Shown: positions 46,323 to 57,738 of the stretch, piece after piece
Layout of the letters: each line of letters opens with the position of its first letter
How positions within the stretch are numbered: position 1 is the stretch's first letter
Assembly: GCA_036873755.1 (NCBI GenBank)
Contig: JAVTVY010037144.1
Location: 1-64,000 of the forward strand
Direction of reading: 5' to 3'
DNA: 64,000 nt
Source of the DNA: Hanleya hanleyi
Lineage: Eukaryota; Mollusca; Polyplacophora; Lepidopleurida; Hanleyidae
Position numbers and translations under genes: made by a program
Notes under the pieces: model-generated
Database searches by the model: none
What the model was told of the DNA's origin: nothing
The model's input: the letters and a program-made list of their open reading frames with translations, nothing else

Positions 46323-46650
46323 GTAAGTACTTATCGTATGCAACCCACACAGTTTGTGCTGTGAGGGGGATAAAATATGAACTGATTCCGCCTTACTAGC
46401 GATTCTATGGCTGGATACAGCTGACTCGTTACTCATCTTGGGTCAAGATATCAATTATTTATGGAAATCTGCTAATGTCGTTTACACATTCGTTAAATAT
46501 GAGAGGATATCCTCTGGATATATTAGTGGAGTGGCAGGCCGGTGCCTTGCTTGAGCTCGATAGAACCCCTCCCATATGCTCCAAAATCCATGCTCCCTAC
46601 TCCCAGGTACCCTTTCACACTTTCGTATTTTTACAATTATTGTCTTCTAG

Positions 46651-46725
46651 AACAAGGATGAGCTGGACAAGCTGTTTGAGAATCTTAAAGAAGACGATAA
46701 GCTCACCATGTCCGAACCTGACGCT
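46651..46725 (+). CDS. HLTF: HLTF-like gene, exon 2
   Basis: It lies between TTCTAG and GTAAGT, phase 0-0, 25 codons (NKDELDKLFENLKEDDK...). The DELDKLFE-LKEDDK stretch is the linker that precedes the SNF2 domain in animal HLTF; this anchors the gene's identity. Confidence 0.8.
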
Positions 46726-47657
46726 GTAAGTCTGCTTTTTCTCATGTTTTATCGTCCTCCATTGTTAGTTGGATCTGTGTGGCTATGTAAATCGCATGCA
46801 TGTGGGGGTGATCTAATAATCTTCACTGTGCAGTTGATTGATAATAAGTAAACACACACATACATGTATACAGTATGAACTAGCAAGCGTTAGATTTGAC
46901 ATTCAGTATTCAGCAGTCATCCATAAAATAATTTCAGCGTCAATAATTGAAAGACCTAATCGAGCACCAATTCAAAGGTGTGTGGAGTAACAATAATTAA
47001 AACACTAGATGGTTTCCTACAAGGGAGAAGCGGTCAACGGTTTTCAGTGATGCCAGAAATGGAGCAAAGACATTTGTTTAAAATAGTAAAAGTACAAATC
47101 ACTATAATTATACAATACTTCGTGTATTGTATCTACAAGACAAGACTTTTAGTAGTGATCATGGTGTCTATTTTCCATCCAATTTGGTCGTGGGGTTATT
47201 CCAGCGAAAATAAAATGGAATAGCTAACGATTCTTAATCTTTTTTTTTCAATTATAACATGAGTTTACGTTCTTTGAGGTATATTGTCTTTTGGATAGTT
47301 TGAAATGCGTCGCACGATAGGACTGAGACCTGAATTAAGTTGCTAAAAGCTTTACTGTTGGTTTAGTATTTTTGAGTTCATAAAAATCACTTTGGTTACA
47401 TCTTTGTTTGGTCCAATCATTATTTCATTTACGCTATCTAACATATTCACAGAGCATTAATGGCCATATTTTCACAATTCATTTTCAGTAGGCTTACCCT
47501 AAAATTCGGACCAATTTCTTAGATTCATGGAATTGTTTTTTAATTCTAACATCTTTGTCTACCTGACATTGAATAGATTGAGTCTGACATTCATGGAAAA
47601 TCCTTGAAAAGTTTAAGTAATCAAGTTTAAAATTATTGAGATGTTTATGTTCTTCAG
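46726..47657 (+). other. Intron 2 of the HLTF-like gene
   Basis: It contains a fragment of the interspersed repeat family best seen at 52400-52908 (46890-47070: TTTCCTACAAGGGAGAAGCG, GTTTTCAGTGATGCC). No other gene seen. Confidence 0.5.
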
Positions 47658-47823
47658 ACGATTGCGACTAAGATGTACCCTCACCAAAAACAGGCTCTGC
47701 ACTGGATGACGAAACAAGAGAACAACAACAACCTGCCTCCCTTTTGGACAGAAAAGCAGGGACAATACGTCAACTCTATTACAGAAGATATCGAGGACGA
47801 TCGACCTAAGAGCGTTCGTGGAG
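47658..47823 (+). CDS. HLTF: HLTF-like gene, exon 3: start of the SNF2 domain
   Basis: Acceptor TTCTTCAG, donor GTAGGT, phase 0 in, phase 1 out. It encodes MYPHQKQALHWMTKQE, then LPPFWTEKQGQYVNSIT and DRPKSVRGG. This matches the Q-motif region of HLTF/RAD5-type SNF2 ATPases, with the invariant HQ and the PPFW segment. Confidence 0.85.
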
Positions 47824-47967
47824 GTAGGTTAGAGATGATAGTGGCTCTACAGTGGCTCTACAGAATTCAGTTGAAGCTTTATTGAAATAGAAAGCAGTTT
47901 TCTTGTAGGGCCATGATGTTCATCGCTTTTCATTCGAGTGAAAAGTGGGAATGATTTCGAGCTTCCC

Positions 47968-48048
47968 CATCTTCATCTTATCCAGCCAATTTCTACGTTC
48001 CCATTTCGAAGTGGGAACGTAGAAATTGGCGGGATAAAATGAAGATGA
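47968..48048. repeat. Long near-perfect hairpin
   Basis: The stem of ~35 bp reads CCAATTTCTACGTTCCCA on one side and TGGGAACGTAGAAATTGG on the other, with an 8-bp loop around TTTCGAAG. Confidence 0.8.
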
Positions 48049-49986
48049 GCTTCCCAGACTTCATGAACATTTTTCATTTTTCCTACTTTGAGCCGTCGTT
48101 ATGATCTGATTCTCACAAACTCACATATTTTCACTTGATATGTGGTTCGTTTATCTCACTAAAATTGATCAAACTGTCTCTGCTTGTTTGTGTCCACAGT
48201 ACAGCCACAGATATGATCGAAAGGTGATTAAACTTATGACGGTGTTCGGATCAGTGATATAACCTAAAAGAAAAAATATTCAAAAGGGCATCTTATGCCC
48301 ACTGAGACCGCGAACTGTCCAGTCTCGTAATCGATCATTTTCGGATCATTTTAAATCTAGTTACATGACTGTAAATCAAAAACATCATGGGTAATTCAAA
48401 ATGGCGACCTACTCCATGGGTCAATAAATATATATTTTTCTCGCCATATTTTTTTCGCACTTTTGTAGCATTGTTTGTACCAAAGTTTATATTTTTCGGA
48501 ATGTTCCTATCATCTCAAACTCATGTTGACCCTATTTATATATTCTTTCACAAGAATCATCACACTTCCCTATGTCATTTCTCATCAGTTAAGGTCCATT
48601 ATGAGTGCACTTGCATGATCCTTCTCATGAACTGCTTATTGTCTTACACAGGCAAGGTCGCTTCTCATGAAAATCATATGTGATCTCACATTAAAATAAA
48701 TCCATCAAATTCTTTCCAAGCATCAAACAGGCATGTGAGAAACTTAAATCAAAAATGCACATCAAAACTTGCATAAAGTGAGTCGAGTGGAATCTGACAT
48801 GACAAACATTTGCGTTCGTAACTTTTGCCATGAATCATTTTGACAGGTTGAATAAGGTAGTCATTGCCATATTTTAAGTGAATCACGGGTTTGTAGTCGA
48901 ATAATGTACAATCACGGATTGAAGCATTAGTTGAAATCGCCGATTTGAATATATCATTATTACCTCGTTTGACAGTTCGACCTCAACCTGATATTATGCT
49001 CTATTTCTTGATCTGGCAAGAGGGTTTATTATCAAATGTAGGTGGTATGGAGATAATTTATAGCAGCGTATGAGTCAAAAGCATTATTTACTGGGGGGTT
49101 TTTCGCGCGTTGCCTCCTGGCTGTTTTACATTATGATTGATGTGGTAATATAGTGTAGCAATCTCCTGGGGATATTTCTCTTGACCTTGTTTTCTTTCAT
49201 GATTTAACACTTTTGAATAAATTTATTATCCTGAAATATAAGTACTTGTGGTAATCAAACGTTTGACACATTTTCAGTCTCTTCATAAGATTTGACCAAC
49301 TAGCTCGTTTTGATGATTAGTTTAAACGCAAGTTTCATATTCGTATAAATGCAAGCCAAACTTGATACAATTTCACTATTATTTATGTAAAATCATGCCA
49401 CTGATGCAGCATTAATGCAGCAAGAGTAGTGTATGTCCTATTCTCATAATGTTCAGATTTTGTTTACCTCAGGTTGACCCTTGACCTGTTTGTTTTAAAT
49501 GTAGTTCTTTGATTAGCTTAATGCAAACTCAATTCAAGACACTGACTAGTATTCATGTAAAACATGTTACACAGGAATCAATCCAAAACAGAAATCGATT
49601 TTGGGGGGTTATTTTCAAGACAATTGCAGTTTTGACCTCGAATTGACCGTTTGACCTATTTTTCAACATGGCAAAATTGATTTTGTGGGTGTAACTAACC
49701 CAATTTCTGTGGCCTTTTCTGAGGTAGCTGAATATTAGTTCGCAACACCGTCTGTCCCCACACACCGCACTCCTAATACACCCATTTTGAGACGGTTTGG
49801 CCTTTTCCACGTACCTTTTGATTTGACCCATATAGTTGAGAAGTTTGATAATGAAAGACAGCCTCCACCGATCCTTTGTCATGAACACATATAGGTTTCC
49901 AAGTAGTCCACACTAATGCCAACAGTACTGCGGCAGCGCAATTACTTGCAGATGTGACACATTTATATATTTACCCATCCTCGCGA

Positions 49987-50026
49987 GCCAGTGTATCGAT
50001 CGATCTATTGGGATCGATACACTGGC
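49987..50026. repeat. Hairpin with 15-bp perfect stem
   Basis: GCCAGTGTATCGATC faces GATCGATACACTGGC across a 10-bp loop. Confidence 0.75.
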
Positions 50027-50407
50027 TTGGTTAGTTACCCATACGAGTTCTGGATATAAAGAGATGAAGGGGTTTCCCCTGAATCAACCCAATCAGTGAA
50101 CGCGCTAAGCTGGTTGATTAGGCCAATCCACTGCGAGGTATGAGATGTGACAGGTTTCAATTTCATCGCGGGCCAAACTGTTTTGATGTCAAGCGGAAAT
50201 CGACATCGGAAGTCAAAGCAAAAACGGCAGGCTGGGGATACCGTCATGCTAATTCAAAACAAACGCGGAGGATGAAATGTACGAGATTGTATAATAGAGG
50301 CATCGACTCAAGAACCCATTCGAATCACCAAAAATGTCCAGGTAAACCCTCTGCGAGGATTTAGGATTTACCTGCACTTGTGAAGATGATAGTTACCATA
50401 TTTTCAG

Positions 50408-50523
50408 GTGTTCTGGCTGATGACATGGGCCTGGGAAAGACGCTGGTGGTGATCGCCTTGATCATGACAACCTTTGGCGATGGAAAATCTGTGGTCCTAT
50501 ATAATAGGAGAAAGGGTCTGAAG
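50408..50523 (+). CDS. HLTF: HLTF-like gene, exon 4: helicase motif I (Walker A)
   Basis: Acceptor TTTTCAG, donor GTACGA; phase 1 in, 0 out. It encodes GVLADDMGLGKTLVVIALI, the motif I P-loop of SNF2 ATPases. The Lys of GLGKT binds ATP phosphates. Followed by FGDGKSVVLYNRRKG. In HLTF a variable insert follows before motif Ia; the small exons downstream occupy that place. Confidence 0.88.
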
Positions 50524-51048
50524 GTACGATTGAATTTTTACAATGGCCAGTTGGATAAAGAATTATGGTCGGTGTTTAGGATTGTATGTAAAGAACGCCA
50601 TCATATCTTGCCGACATCAATGAACCCTGCTGGCCGCTTCTCTCGTAGCAAACCATCTTTTGTTTTTATTATTATTTTTATTTCATACACATTTGGAATT
50701 GGTGCTATAACTGTCATACGAAAAATGTCTTTCTATTATGGAAGTGGAAATTCTTTTATGGACGGCGGCTGAATACTGAATGTCAGATTTGACGCTTGCT
50801 CGTCCAAATGAATAAGATGTGTACATCCACTTTGGAAATCACCAAAACGAGTACCAGTAATGGATTGTTTTCTATGTGAGTGACTGGTAACTGGAAGGTT
50901 TGTTTGTCTGCTTGATGACATCGTGTATGCTTGTTCCCAGGTTCTTATTGTGGTTCTCGTCTGCAACAATTAAAAATAATTGTTGATGATAAAATAAATG
51001 ATTGAACTATTCTGGAAATTAGAAATGTATATTTTTATTTTTTAACAG

Positions 51049-51113
51049 CGAAAAGCGGTATCATTAGCCACGAAGTTGAAAGCGCAGAAGCCTGAAACGT
51101 ATAAGTCTGAAAG
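51049..51113 (+). CDS. HLTF: HLTF-like gene, exon 5
   Basis: Acceptor TTTAACAG, donor GTACTG; phase 0 in, 2 out. Basic peptide RKAVSLATKLKAQKPETYKS. Start of the inter-motif insert. Confidence 0.65.
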
Positions 51114-51467
51114 GTACTGAACTCTTCTCCTCTCTCCGTATCTCTCGTTCGTCTGTATCAATACTTGTAATATTTTTTCAGTAGACCTTGAAATTTGCAA
51201 TTTTCAATAAATTCTTCTTCAGTATAAATATTACTTTACATATGACGAGGGAAGAACCTGGGAAGACAATCAGTGTCAATAATGTCGCCATATTTGGGGT
51301 TTTTCTAGAAAACGATGTAAAATCGATATTTCTTCCACTGATGAAAGGTTACTTGTTGGCGATGAGATGGCGATGTTTATATTGGTGCCAACAGTACAAA
51401 CAAAACAATATTTGGGAATCAGCCGTGGTCACTGTTTATCCGCAGGTCTTCGGCTGCACTTCTGTCA

Positions 51468-51672
51468 GGGGCCGGTCTTACAAAGCGTACGTAAGCTTAC
51501 GTTTCACGAAAGTACCATGGTGGCACATACCTTCACCATACGCCACCATGGTGACATATACCTTCAACATACGTCACCATGGTGACATGATGATACCTTC
51601 AACATACGTCACCCTTGGAGAATACGTCATGCGTAAGCTACCTACGCTTTGTAATACAAGACTGACCCCAGG
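51468..51672. mobile_element. MITE-like element with CACCATGGTGAC repeats
   Basis: Imperfect terminal inverted repeats (GGTCTTACAAAGCGTACG / CTACGCTTTGTAATACAAGAC) enclose three to four ~35-bp units of CACCATGGTGACAT plus ACCTTCAACATACG. It sits in intron 5. Confidence 0.55.
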
Positions 51673-52034
51673 ATATTAGCCTCTAGGGTCATATGACTTA
51701 AACGTCAGATTACACCGTTCTGTGTTTCACCACCAAGGCATTTCTCGTTACTTTCGAGTCATTCTAGAAGACTGCTTACGGTTTGGCGCCTATACTTTTA
51801 CTGCTGTTATGATGAGATATGTTAGAGTTGAGAAAAATTGACATCTGGCGTCTAAAAAGCAACCATATGACTCCACAGGAAATCCTTCCTCGGCACGTCA
51901 TATTCAGACTAGAATACGAAGGGTTCTAAGACGTAGGCTTGGTATCTCAGCCGCGCTTTTATTGCAGTTGTTCATCTGAAAACTATGAAGTAACCACACG
52001 TATCAGGCGTTACTCATACATTACATTTTTTCAG

Positions 52035-52111
52035 GAACGCAGGATCAGAGGAGTCCGATAGGAATGACCAGGACGAGTGCTGCGAACCACAGGAAAAAAT
52101 ACATAAAACGA
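52035..52111 (+). CDS. HLTF: HLTF-like gene, exon 6
   Basis: Acceptor TTTTTTCAG, donor GTAAGT; phase 2 in, 1 out. Acidic peptide NAGSEESDRNDQDECCEPQE. It sets the phase 1 frame used by all later cassette exons. Confidence 0.65.
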
Positions 52112-52399
52112 GTAAGTAGCGGCTTTTTCAGACTCATCAATCTCTATGGAAAGTCTAATTCAGAGCCTGACTAAGACACATGATAACTCGAATATATGAA
52201 TATCGGACCCGACGCCCACATTCTTAACGTTTGCTTAACTTGAAGTTACAAGATAGTGGTTGATCTTTTCATATAGGAGTCGTTTCTGATATTCGATGAG
52301 ATACGGTCACATCCGACATTCATCAGCCAGCCGTCGTCAATAGAGAATTACGGCGTTCATAATCGAGATAGCTTATCGATCATAGCAGGCGTCAGATCC

Positions 52400-52908
52400 G
52401 ACCACCAAACGTCTCCACTCAAAGTTTCTCAAATTTGGCAATACATATCGCATGCTGATAGCAAAATACGAGCGTGGCGTGCACGATCTATGGCGTTACG
52501 TTTCGTGTGTCTAATTCCGCTTAACTCGGGGCTAGGGGCCGTATGAAGCCATGTACTTCAAGATCCTCATGGTGCTCATATGAACTGTCACAATCAAAGC
52601 GTGACTGAGATACATCATTCTCTAGATGACGACTTTACAACGAATATTATGGATTAAGAATACTGATCAGCGATACGGATTTGATATTTTTGGAACATTA
52701 TGGTGTCTTGCCGGCATCATTGAAAACTGTTGACCGCTTCTCTCTTGCTGGAAACTAGCCTATGTTTATGTATACTATGATTGTCTTCTGGAATTTAGTG
52801 CTAATTCTGTTATATGGAATATGGAATGGGTCTTTGGATTATGGACGCGGATATTCTGTAATGGACGACGGCTGAATTATGAATGACGGACCAGATGCTT
52901 GTAATTCA
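52400..52908 (+). repeat. Interspersed intronic repeat, forward copy
   Basis: About 510 bp, inverted at 62747-63262. Shared landmarks are CAAAGTTTCTCAAATTTGGC, ACTGATCAGCGATACGGATT and GGATTATGGACGCGGATATT. Fragments recur at 46890-47070, 50590-50800, 57945-58090 and 60890-61010. Confidence 0.7.
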
Positions 52909-54015
52909 ATGTTAAGCTGTCGCCCATAAGAAAATTGCCGCTTCAATAATCGTAATACCTATTTCGAATGACAGCAACAGTTGACATATGAGTATGAAAT
53001 ACAAATAATAAAAGCATAATATGGTTTCCTACAATAGAGAAGCGATCAGCCGTTTCCAATGAGTCGCTATTATCACCAAGAAAGGAAGACGTCGCCTTCA
53101 GTAATATTTAATCTACATAGCGACAATAAGCACCAAAACTCAAGCAGGCATAACATGAAGAAATATATATATAAACTAATTTCTTGCATGGAAAAAGCTA
53201 GCAAAAGTTTTCAGTGATGCTAGCAAGACATAATGATGTTCATATCGCCACATGCGTACCACTGGTCAGAATTCTCGTCTCCAAATGAATTCTGAATACG
53301 TTTTTTATTGTGTCTCTCCACACGCTTTGATTGCGTTAGTATCAAATACGTTTCTCAGAGAAAATCGGCAAATCTAACGAGGGATCACTTAGGTTTTTTC
53401 CCAGAACAGGTATCGTGGAGGAGGGGGAAAATTATGGTGAAGCAATATTACTAACACGGTAGGAATAGGCGTAAACTGATTCATAAAATATCATGGAAGG
53501 CGCTTACAGTTAGCTGAGTGGCTGGTATAATTTAGAAGTTCCTTCAAGGATATTCACCGAGAGTAGAAGAGGATTCACAACCATCTCCAAAGGGATATCG
53601 TTTAAAACCGATAACACCTTCTTGAGTATATTTCCGGGAGTTTCAGAACAATTCTCCTTTGGATTCACTCTTTCACATGGAAGGGGATTCAACAACCTCC
53701 AAGATAATCTATGACGCAGACATGATTCCGCCAAGCATCAACATGATTCTCGTGGGCTTCAAGGCGGCTCACTTGGGTATCTCTTGGCAGATAGCATTGC
53801 TGGAGATCATTGTCACTACGATTCCCCTATTTCTCTCATAATGTTGAGAAACTCCCATAATTTGTTAACGGAAATTTGACATTAGGTGCTAGGTAAGGGC
53901 CTATGCCTAGTGTATATTTTAGAGATAATCTTTTAAGTTTACTTAATGTTAGATGAAGCAATCTTTTTTTTTTTTTTTTTTTTCTTGACATTTTTCTGTG
54001 TTGTTCTTGTTTCAG

Positions 54016-54057
54016 ATACAGACGAAGATTTGTCTATTCCGGTGAAACTTGCGGAAG
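54016..54057 (+). pseudogene. Dead cassette exon (donor GT changed to AT)
   Basis: After TTGTTTCAG, ATACAGACGAAGATTTGTC to GCGGAAG aligns with the cassette exons at 54761 and 57015, but the donor GAAG|GTAAC reads GAAG|ATAAC. Another cryptic GT (CCG|GTGAAA) would break the phase. Confidence 0.5.
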
Positions 54058-54310
54058 ATAACTTTTATTGGGAACATTTTTTGACACTTTCGTTTTAAAA
54101 CCGATAACACCTGTGAACTGGGATTATGTGCCAATGATGTAAACCCAGTGACTGCCGGTGCTTTATGGCATACTAGAACCTATGGTTGACGGCAAACACT
54201 ACATTAGATAACATATCAATATGCACATTATTAAATGAAGAGAAACAATCGAAGCGCCACTGAGATGCGTTTTAACTTCATATAATCCCTTATTTCATTT
54301 CGTTCCACGC

Positions 54311-54390
54311 ATGTTCGTGATAGCACCAAGACTCATTTAATGTTGCGTTTAATCCCCACTAGTTCCTCTTCCACATGTGTTATACAAAAT
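54311..54390 (+). pseudogene. Dead cassette exon (acceptor AG lost)
   Basis: 'CATTTCGTTCCACGC' followed by ATGTTCGTGATAGC and TCTTCCACATGTG matches the 72-nt exon class and its upstream intron, but the acceptor CACAG reads CACGC and the body has indels. Confidence 0.5.
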
Positions 54391-54760
54391 TATTGAAAAA
54401 ATGTAAACGTGGAATAGTATAATTCCAAGGACACCGCGGTTCATATGTATATATTCAAATGATAATGTTTCAATTGCACAATAGTGACAGATTCGAATAT
54501 ATATCAACCGTATTGGATTTATATATAATAGTGCCGTTTAGAAAGTAGATAAATGATATTCGTATATATATAGGCCTACCTCTTTAGGTAACTTTTGCAT
54601 ATGTAGAGGTGGTGGGAATACTTTAAGAGCTAGTGCCGTATGAATTCTTTTTGCAGACGATACTAGTCGTGTACTTGGTGTCTATTCTAGAGATGTTCTT
54701 TTAATTTGTTGGATGAAACAGCTTTATTGAATCCGTTTTATGTTCTTTTTCTAGCTTCAG

Positions 54761-54823
54761 TCATAGACGATAACCTACAAGATCCGTCTAATCCGGCAGA
54801 CGACGCATCTGATAGTACAGAAG
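54761..54823 (+). CDS. HLTF: HLTF-like cassette exon 7 (63 nt)
   Basis: Acceptor GCTTCAG, donor GTAACC, phase 1-1. Acidic 21-residue module IDDNLQDPSNPADDASDSTE. Near-identical to 57015-57077. Confidence 0.65.
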
Positions 54824-55050
54824 GTAACCTACATTAGATGACCGTTGATTCCTTTGCTGTGAAATTAGCGATTTTTGAAGAGCCACGGCTGACGGTATCC
54901 GCTGAGTTAATACAGGTTCAGAGGGATTTCGGGAGAATATATTATTTAACCAATATCAATATGCACATGTTCAAAGGAAAAGAAACAACCAAAGTGCCAC
55001 TGAGATGGATTTCATCTTATTATATTCTCTTACTTCATTTCGTTCCATAG

Positions 55051-55122
55051 ATGACGTTCGTGATCTCGTCATAGACCTGGACATCTCCGTTAGACCGGCC
55101 TCCGCATGCAGTGATCACATCA
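55051..55122 (+). CDS. HLTF: HLTF-like cassette exon 8 (72 nt)
   Basis: Acceptor GTTCCATAG, donor GTAAGG, phase 1-1. Module DDVRDLVIDLDISVRPAS then ACSDHIS. First member of the DDVRD class. Confidence 0.65.
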
Positions 55123-56628
55123 GTAAGGACATTCGTGTTATACACAATTAGTGGAAATATATAAACATGCATTGGTAACAAAATGGTTCTCTGGGAATTC
55201 TTTTTCGCCTCGAATAATAAGTATATGTTACCGGTCTATGTGCTTTTTGGGCGGGGAATTATCAGGCGAGCTGGCCCTAAAAATGTGTCTGTTACAACTG
55301 ATAATATAATACCTGTTGTTGTTACAGGCACAGCGTAGGGTGGGTGAAGATTGTTGTAAAAAATCAGTTTTCCTCGCTCTGCGACAATAAGAATGAATTT
55401 CATGACCAAAGCTTCACTGACCTGCCTTCCTTGACCTATGAATCAGTATGTTTGATGTCTCCGTAAACTACCATCTACTAGCAATTTCTGACGCTGAAAC
55501 GCCAGCTTTATATTGTGTTGTTGTTGTGCGTGGATCAATCGAATTGAGAATCGCGTGCTCATCTCCTTGTAAGATGTAAATGATAGTAACCATTGTGTAT
55601 ACAGGGGATGTTGGGTCGGGAAGGGTTCGTTGAGAACCGAAAACTGGAATTATGTTGTGCTTGGCTTTTGTCATTTTGTGATTCTGTGATTCTTTAGTTC
55701 AAAGTTTATCCTTTGCTTTGAACTTCACCACGGCCCCAGCTCATGTCAAATACATGGTAACTCTCAATTTTGTAACCCCACCTCCCTTCTCCCTTTTCTT
55801 GTGTAACGTAAAGGGTTGACCCCAGTGCGACAACAGTTACAATACACCATACAATGCTTTACACAGACCATGCGCTCGGACGAAGACGCCCACATCAAAA
55901 AACAAACAATTCTTCGTCGTCCAAAATTTTCGAAGTATAGGCGAGTCAGCCAAAAGATCGTATAAAATCGAGTGAGCGTAGCGAGCGATCTTTTCTGCAA
56001 TCTTTCGGGTGGCATGCTTGAAAAATCCTTTCCCAACAAGCACAGAAAACAGACGACATTTTCTATGAAAATATTTCAAACTTTCTCTTCATGCTGTTTG
56101 TAAAACGTCTCGAGATCTTGCCCAAGCATCATGTTAGTAATGGTGGAATATATAGTGTGCGATCTCTTTTTGTGGAAATTAAATCTTAATTATTCTTGTT
56201 CAGATTTTTTTATGGAAATGAAAATGAGCTGTTTCGTTGATTACTGTTTGCTCTGTTCCATTGGAAATGAAATGATTTTTTCTTTTCTCAACGTCGTCGT
56301 GTTAAAAATTCTCCGGGTTAAGCAAAATCCCTTTTCACATCGAATAGCATAAGATAAAGTACAGGAGAAAGTGATCTTTGGTTCCAAGGTAACCTTAGCA
56401 TATATATACTCAAACGACCATCTATTAATTTTACAATATAGATGCGAAAAATTTCGTTCAGAATGATGACTATCCAAAGATATGCTTTCCAATTTTCTTC
56501 AAATATATTATCTATCTTGTGAGCTTGGGGCGTGCGAGTGTCTACAGATGCAGCCTTTGTCTTTTTGAAGACTTAATGTGCCATAATAATGGTCACGTGA
56601 CTCTGACATCTTGTTTTACTGGTTTCAG
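55123..56628 (+). other. Intron 8 of the HLTF-like gene
   Basis: Frames at 55468-55674 and 55764-56079 lack support. The 56180-56280 segment (GGAAATGAAAATGAGCTG, GTTTCGTTGATTA) resembles 59345-59440, showing that intron DNA was copied together with exons. Confidence 0.45.
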
Positions 56629-56766
56629 ACACGAAAGATGACCTCAAAGACACATCTAGTCCAGCGACTAATGCTTCTGAGCACGAAGTTTGTCAGTTCC
56701 AAATACTATACGATAGACTGCAGTATATATCTAGTCCCAAGACCGATGTCTCTGAGAACGAAGGAG
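56629..56766 (+). CDS. HLTF: HLTF-like cassette exon 9, composite (138 nt)
   Basis: Acceptor GGTTTCAG, donor GTATTT, phase 1-1. It reads as two cassettes (DTKDDLKDTSSPATNASEHE and YISSPKTDVSENEGG) joined in frame by VCQFQILYDRLQ. The joining bases resemble the intron that follows such exons elsewhere (58929-58965). Using only the first cassette would require a weak donor. Still in frame and open. Confidence 0.5.
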
Positions 56767-57014
56767 GTATTTTACAGAGTTCTAGTTTTTCAGTTCCAAG
56801 TACTATACGATATATCGAATTCCGTGTAATTCTTTCAAAGTTATCCTTCGGCTACATTGCTCTGGCAGTCACTGATCAACCATTGGTTAAACTAGGCGCT
56901 AAACACTTTGTGTTTAGTTTAATATAACTCCACCCTGTCCTTAACCGAATGTCAATACATCATTAGGATGAAACTTCTTAAATTCGTTTATGCTCTTTTA
57001 CTACATAGCTTCAG

Positions 57015-57077
57015 TCATAGACGATAACCTGCAAGATCCGTCTAGTCCAGCGGACGACGCCTCTGATCATGTAGAAG
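57015..57077 (+). CDS. HLTF: HLTF-like cassette exon 10 (63 nt)
   Basis: Acceptor TAGCTTCAG, donor GTAACC, phase 1-1. Module IDDNLQDPSSPADDASDHVE, almost the same as 54761-54823. Confidence 0.65.
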
Positions 57078-57387
57078 GTAACCTTCAAGACTTGTTCGGT
57101 TTTACTTTCATTAATTCCTATACTGTAAAACTAGCGATTTCTGGTGCGTCAAGGCTGATGGAAAACTTCCAGTTAGTAAGGGTTAGGGGAGACTGGGTAG
57201 GCAATACATTAACTAACACCAATATGCACATGTTGAAAGGTAAAGAAACCACCAAAGCGTTTTTCAAGATGTCCACATGCACAGCCATAATAAGAGCGTG
57301 GCTGAGATACATATCGTTACAGTGATCATATTTTGTTCTTGTGATGTTATTAGATATGCAGTCAGAATAATAGACTGTGTGAACATA

Positions 57388-57562
57388 CACTGCGAAAAAA
57401 ATTGTGTTGAAGCCATTTTAGCACCAGAATTGTATTGAATATAACACAAATTGTGTTAGAATCAACACTAATTTGTATTGAACTCAACACAATTTTGTGT
57501 TGAAGTGTTGAAGCCATTTTAGCACAAAATTGTGTTAAAACAACACAATATTTTTCGCAGTG
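57388..57562. mobile_element. TA-flanked MITE, 175 bp
   Basis: The ends CACTGCGAAAAAAATTGTGT and ACAATATTTTTCGCAGTG are inverted, with TA on both sides (57386-57387, 57563-57564). The interior repeats GTGTTGAAGCCATTTTAGCA twice. It sits in an intron. Confidence 0.75.
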
Positions 57563-57666
57563 TATGACTTCTTGTTATGGCATCTTTCCCCACCACCTCT
57601 ATATGTTGCGTTTAACTGAGATTTAATTTATCTCCTTATAATCTCTTACTTCATTTTGTTCCACAG

Positions 57667-57738
57667 ATGATGTTCGCGATCGCGTCAACGCCCTGGTCAT
57701 CGGCACTAGTCCGTCTTCCACATGTAGTGATCGCATCA
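57667..57738 (+). CDS. HLTF: HLTF-like cassette exon 11 (72 nt)
   Basis: Acceptor GTTCCACAG, donor GTAAGG, phase 1-1. Module DDVRDRVNALVIGTSPSS then TCSDRIS. Confidence 0.65.

Larger units (their letters stand above)
47824..50407 (+). other. Intron 3 of the HLTF-like gene
   Basis: It holds a long hairpin at 47968-48048, a weak copy of the AAATGGCG repeat (48380-48470), and a 15-bp-stem hairpin at 49987-50026. Open frames here (48387-48683, 49553-49888, 50140-50364) have no support. Confidence 0.5.

Noticed and set aside
46323..46364. Use of the stop codon at 46362-46364 as the end of the repeat protein
   Set aside because: A strong donor (ATT|GTAAGT) precedes it, and exon 2 continues in phase with HLTF-type sequence. 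A short unspliced product cannot be fully excluded.
55764..56079. 91-aa and 80-aa minus-strand frames inside an intron
   Set aside because: No domain, no splice signals consistent with a gene, and overlapping frames.
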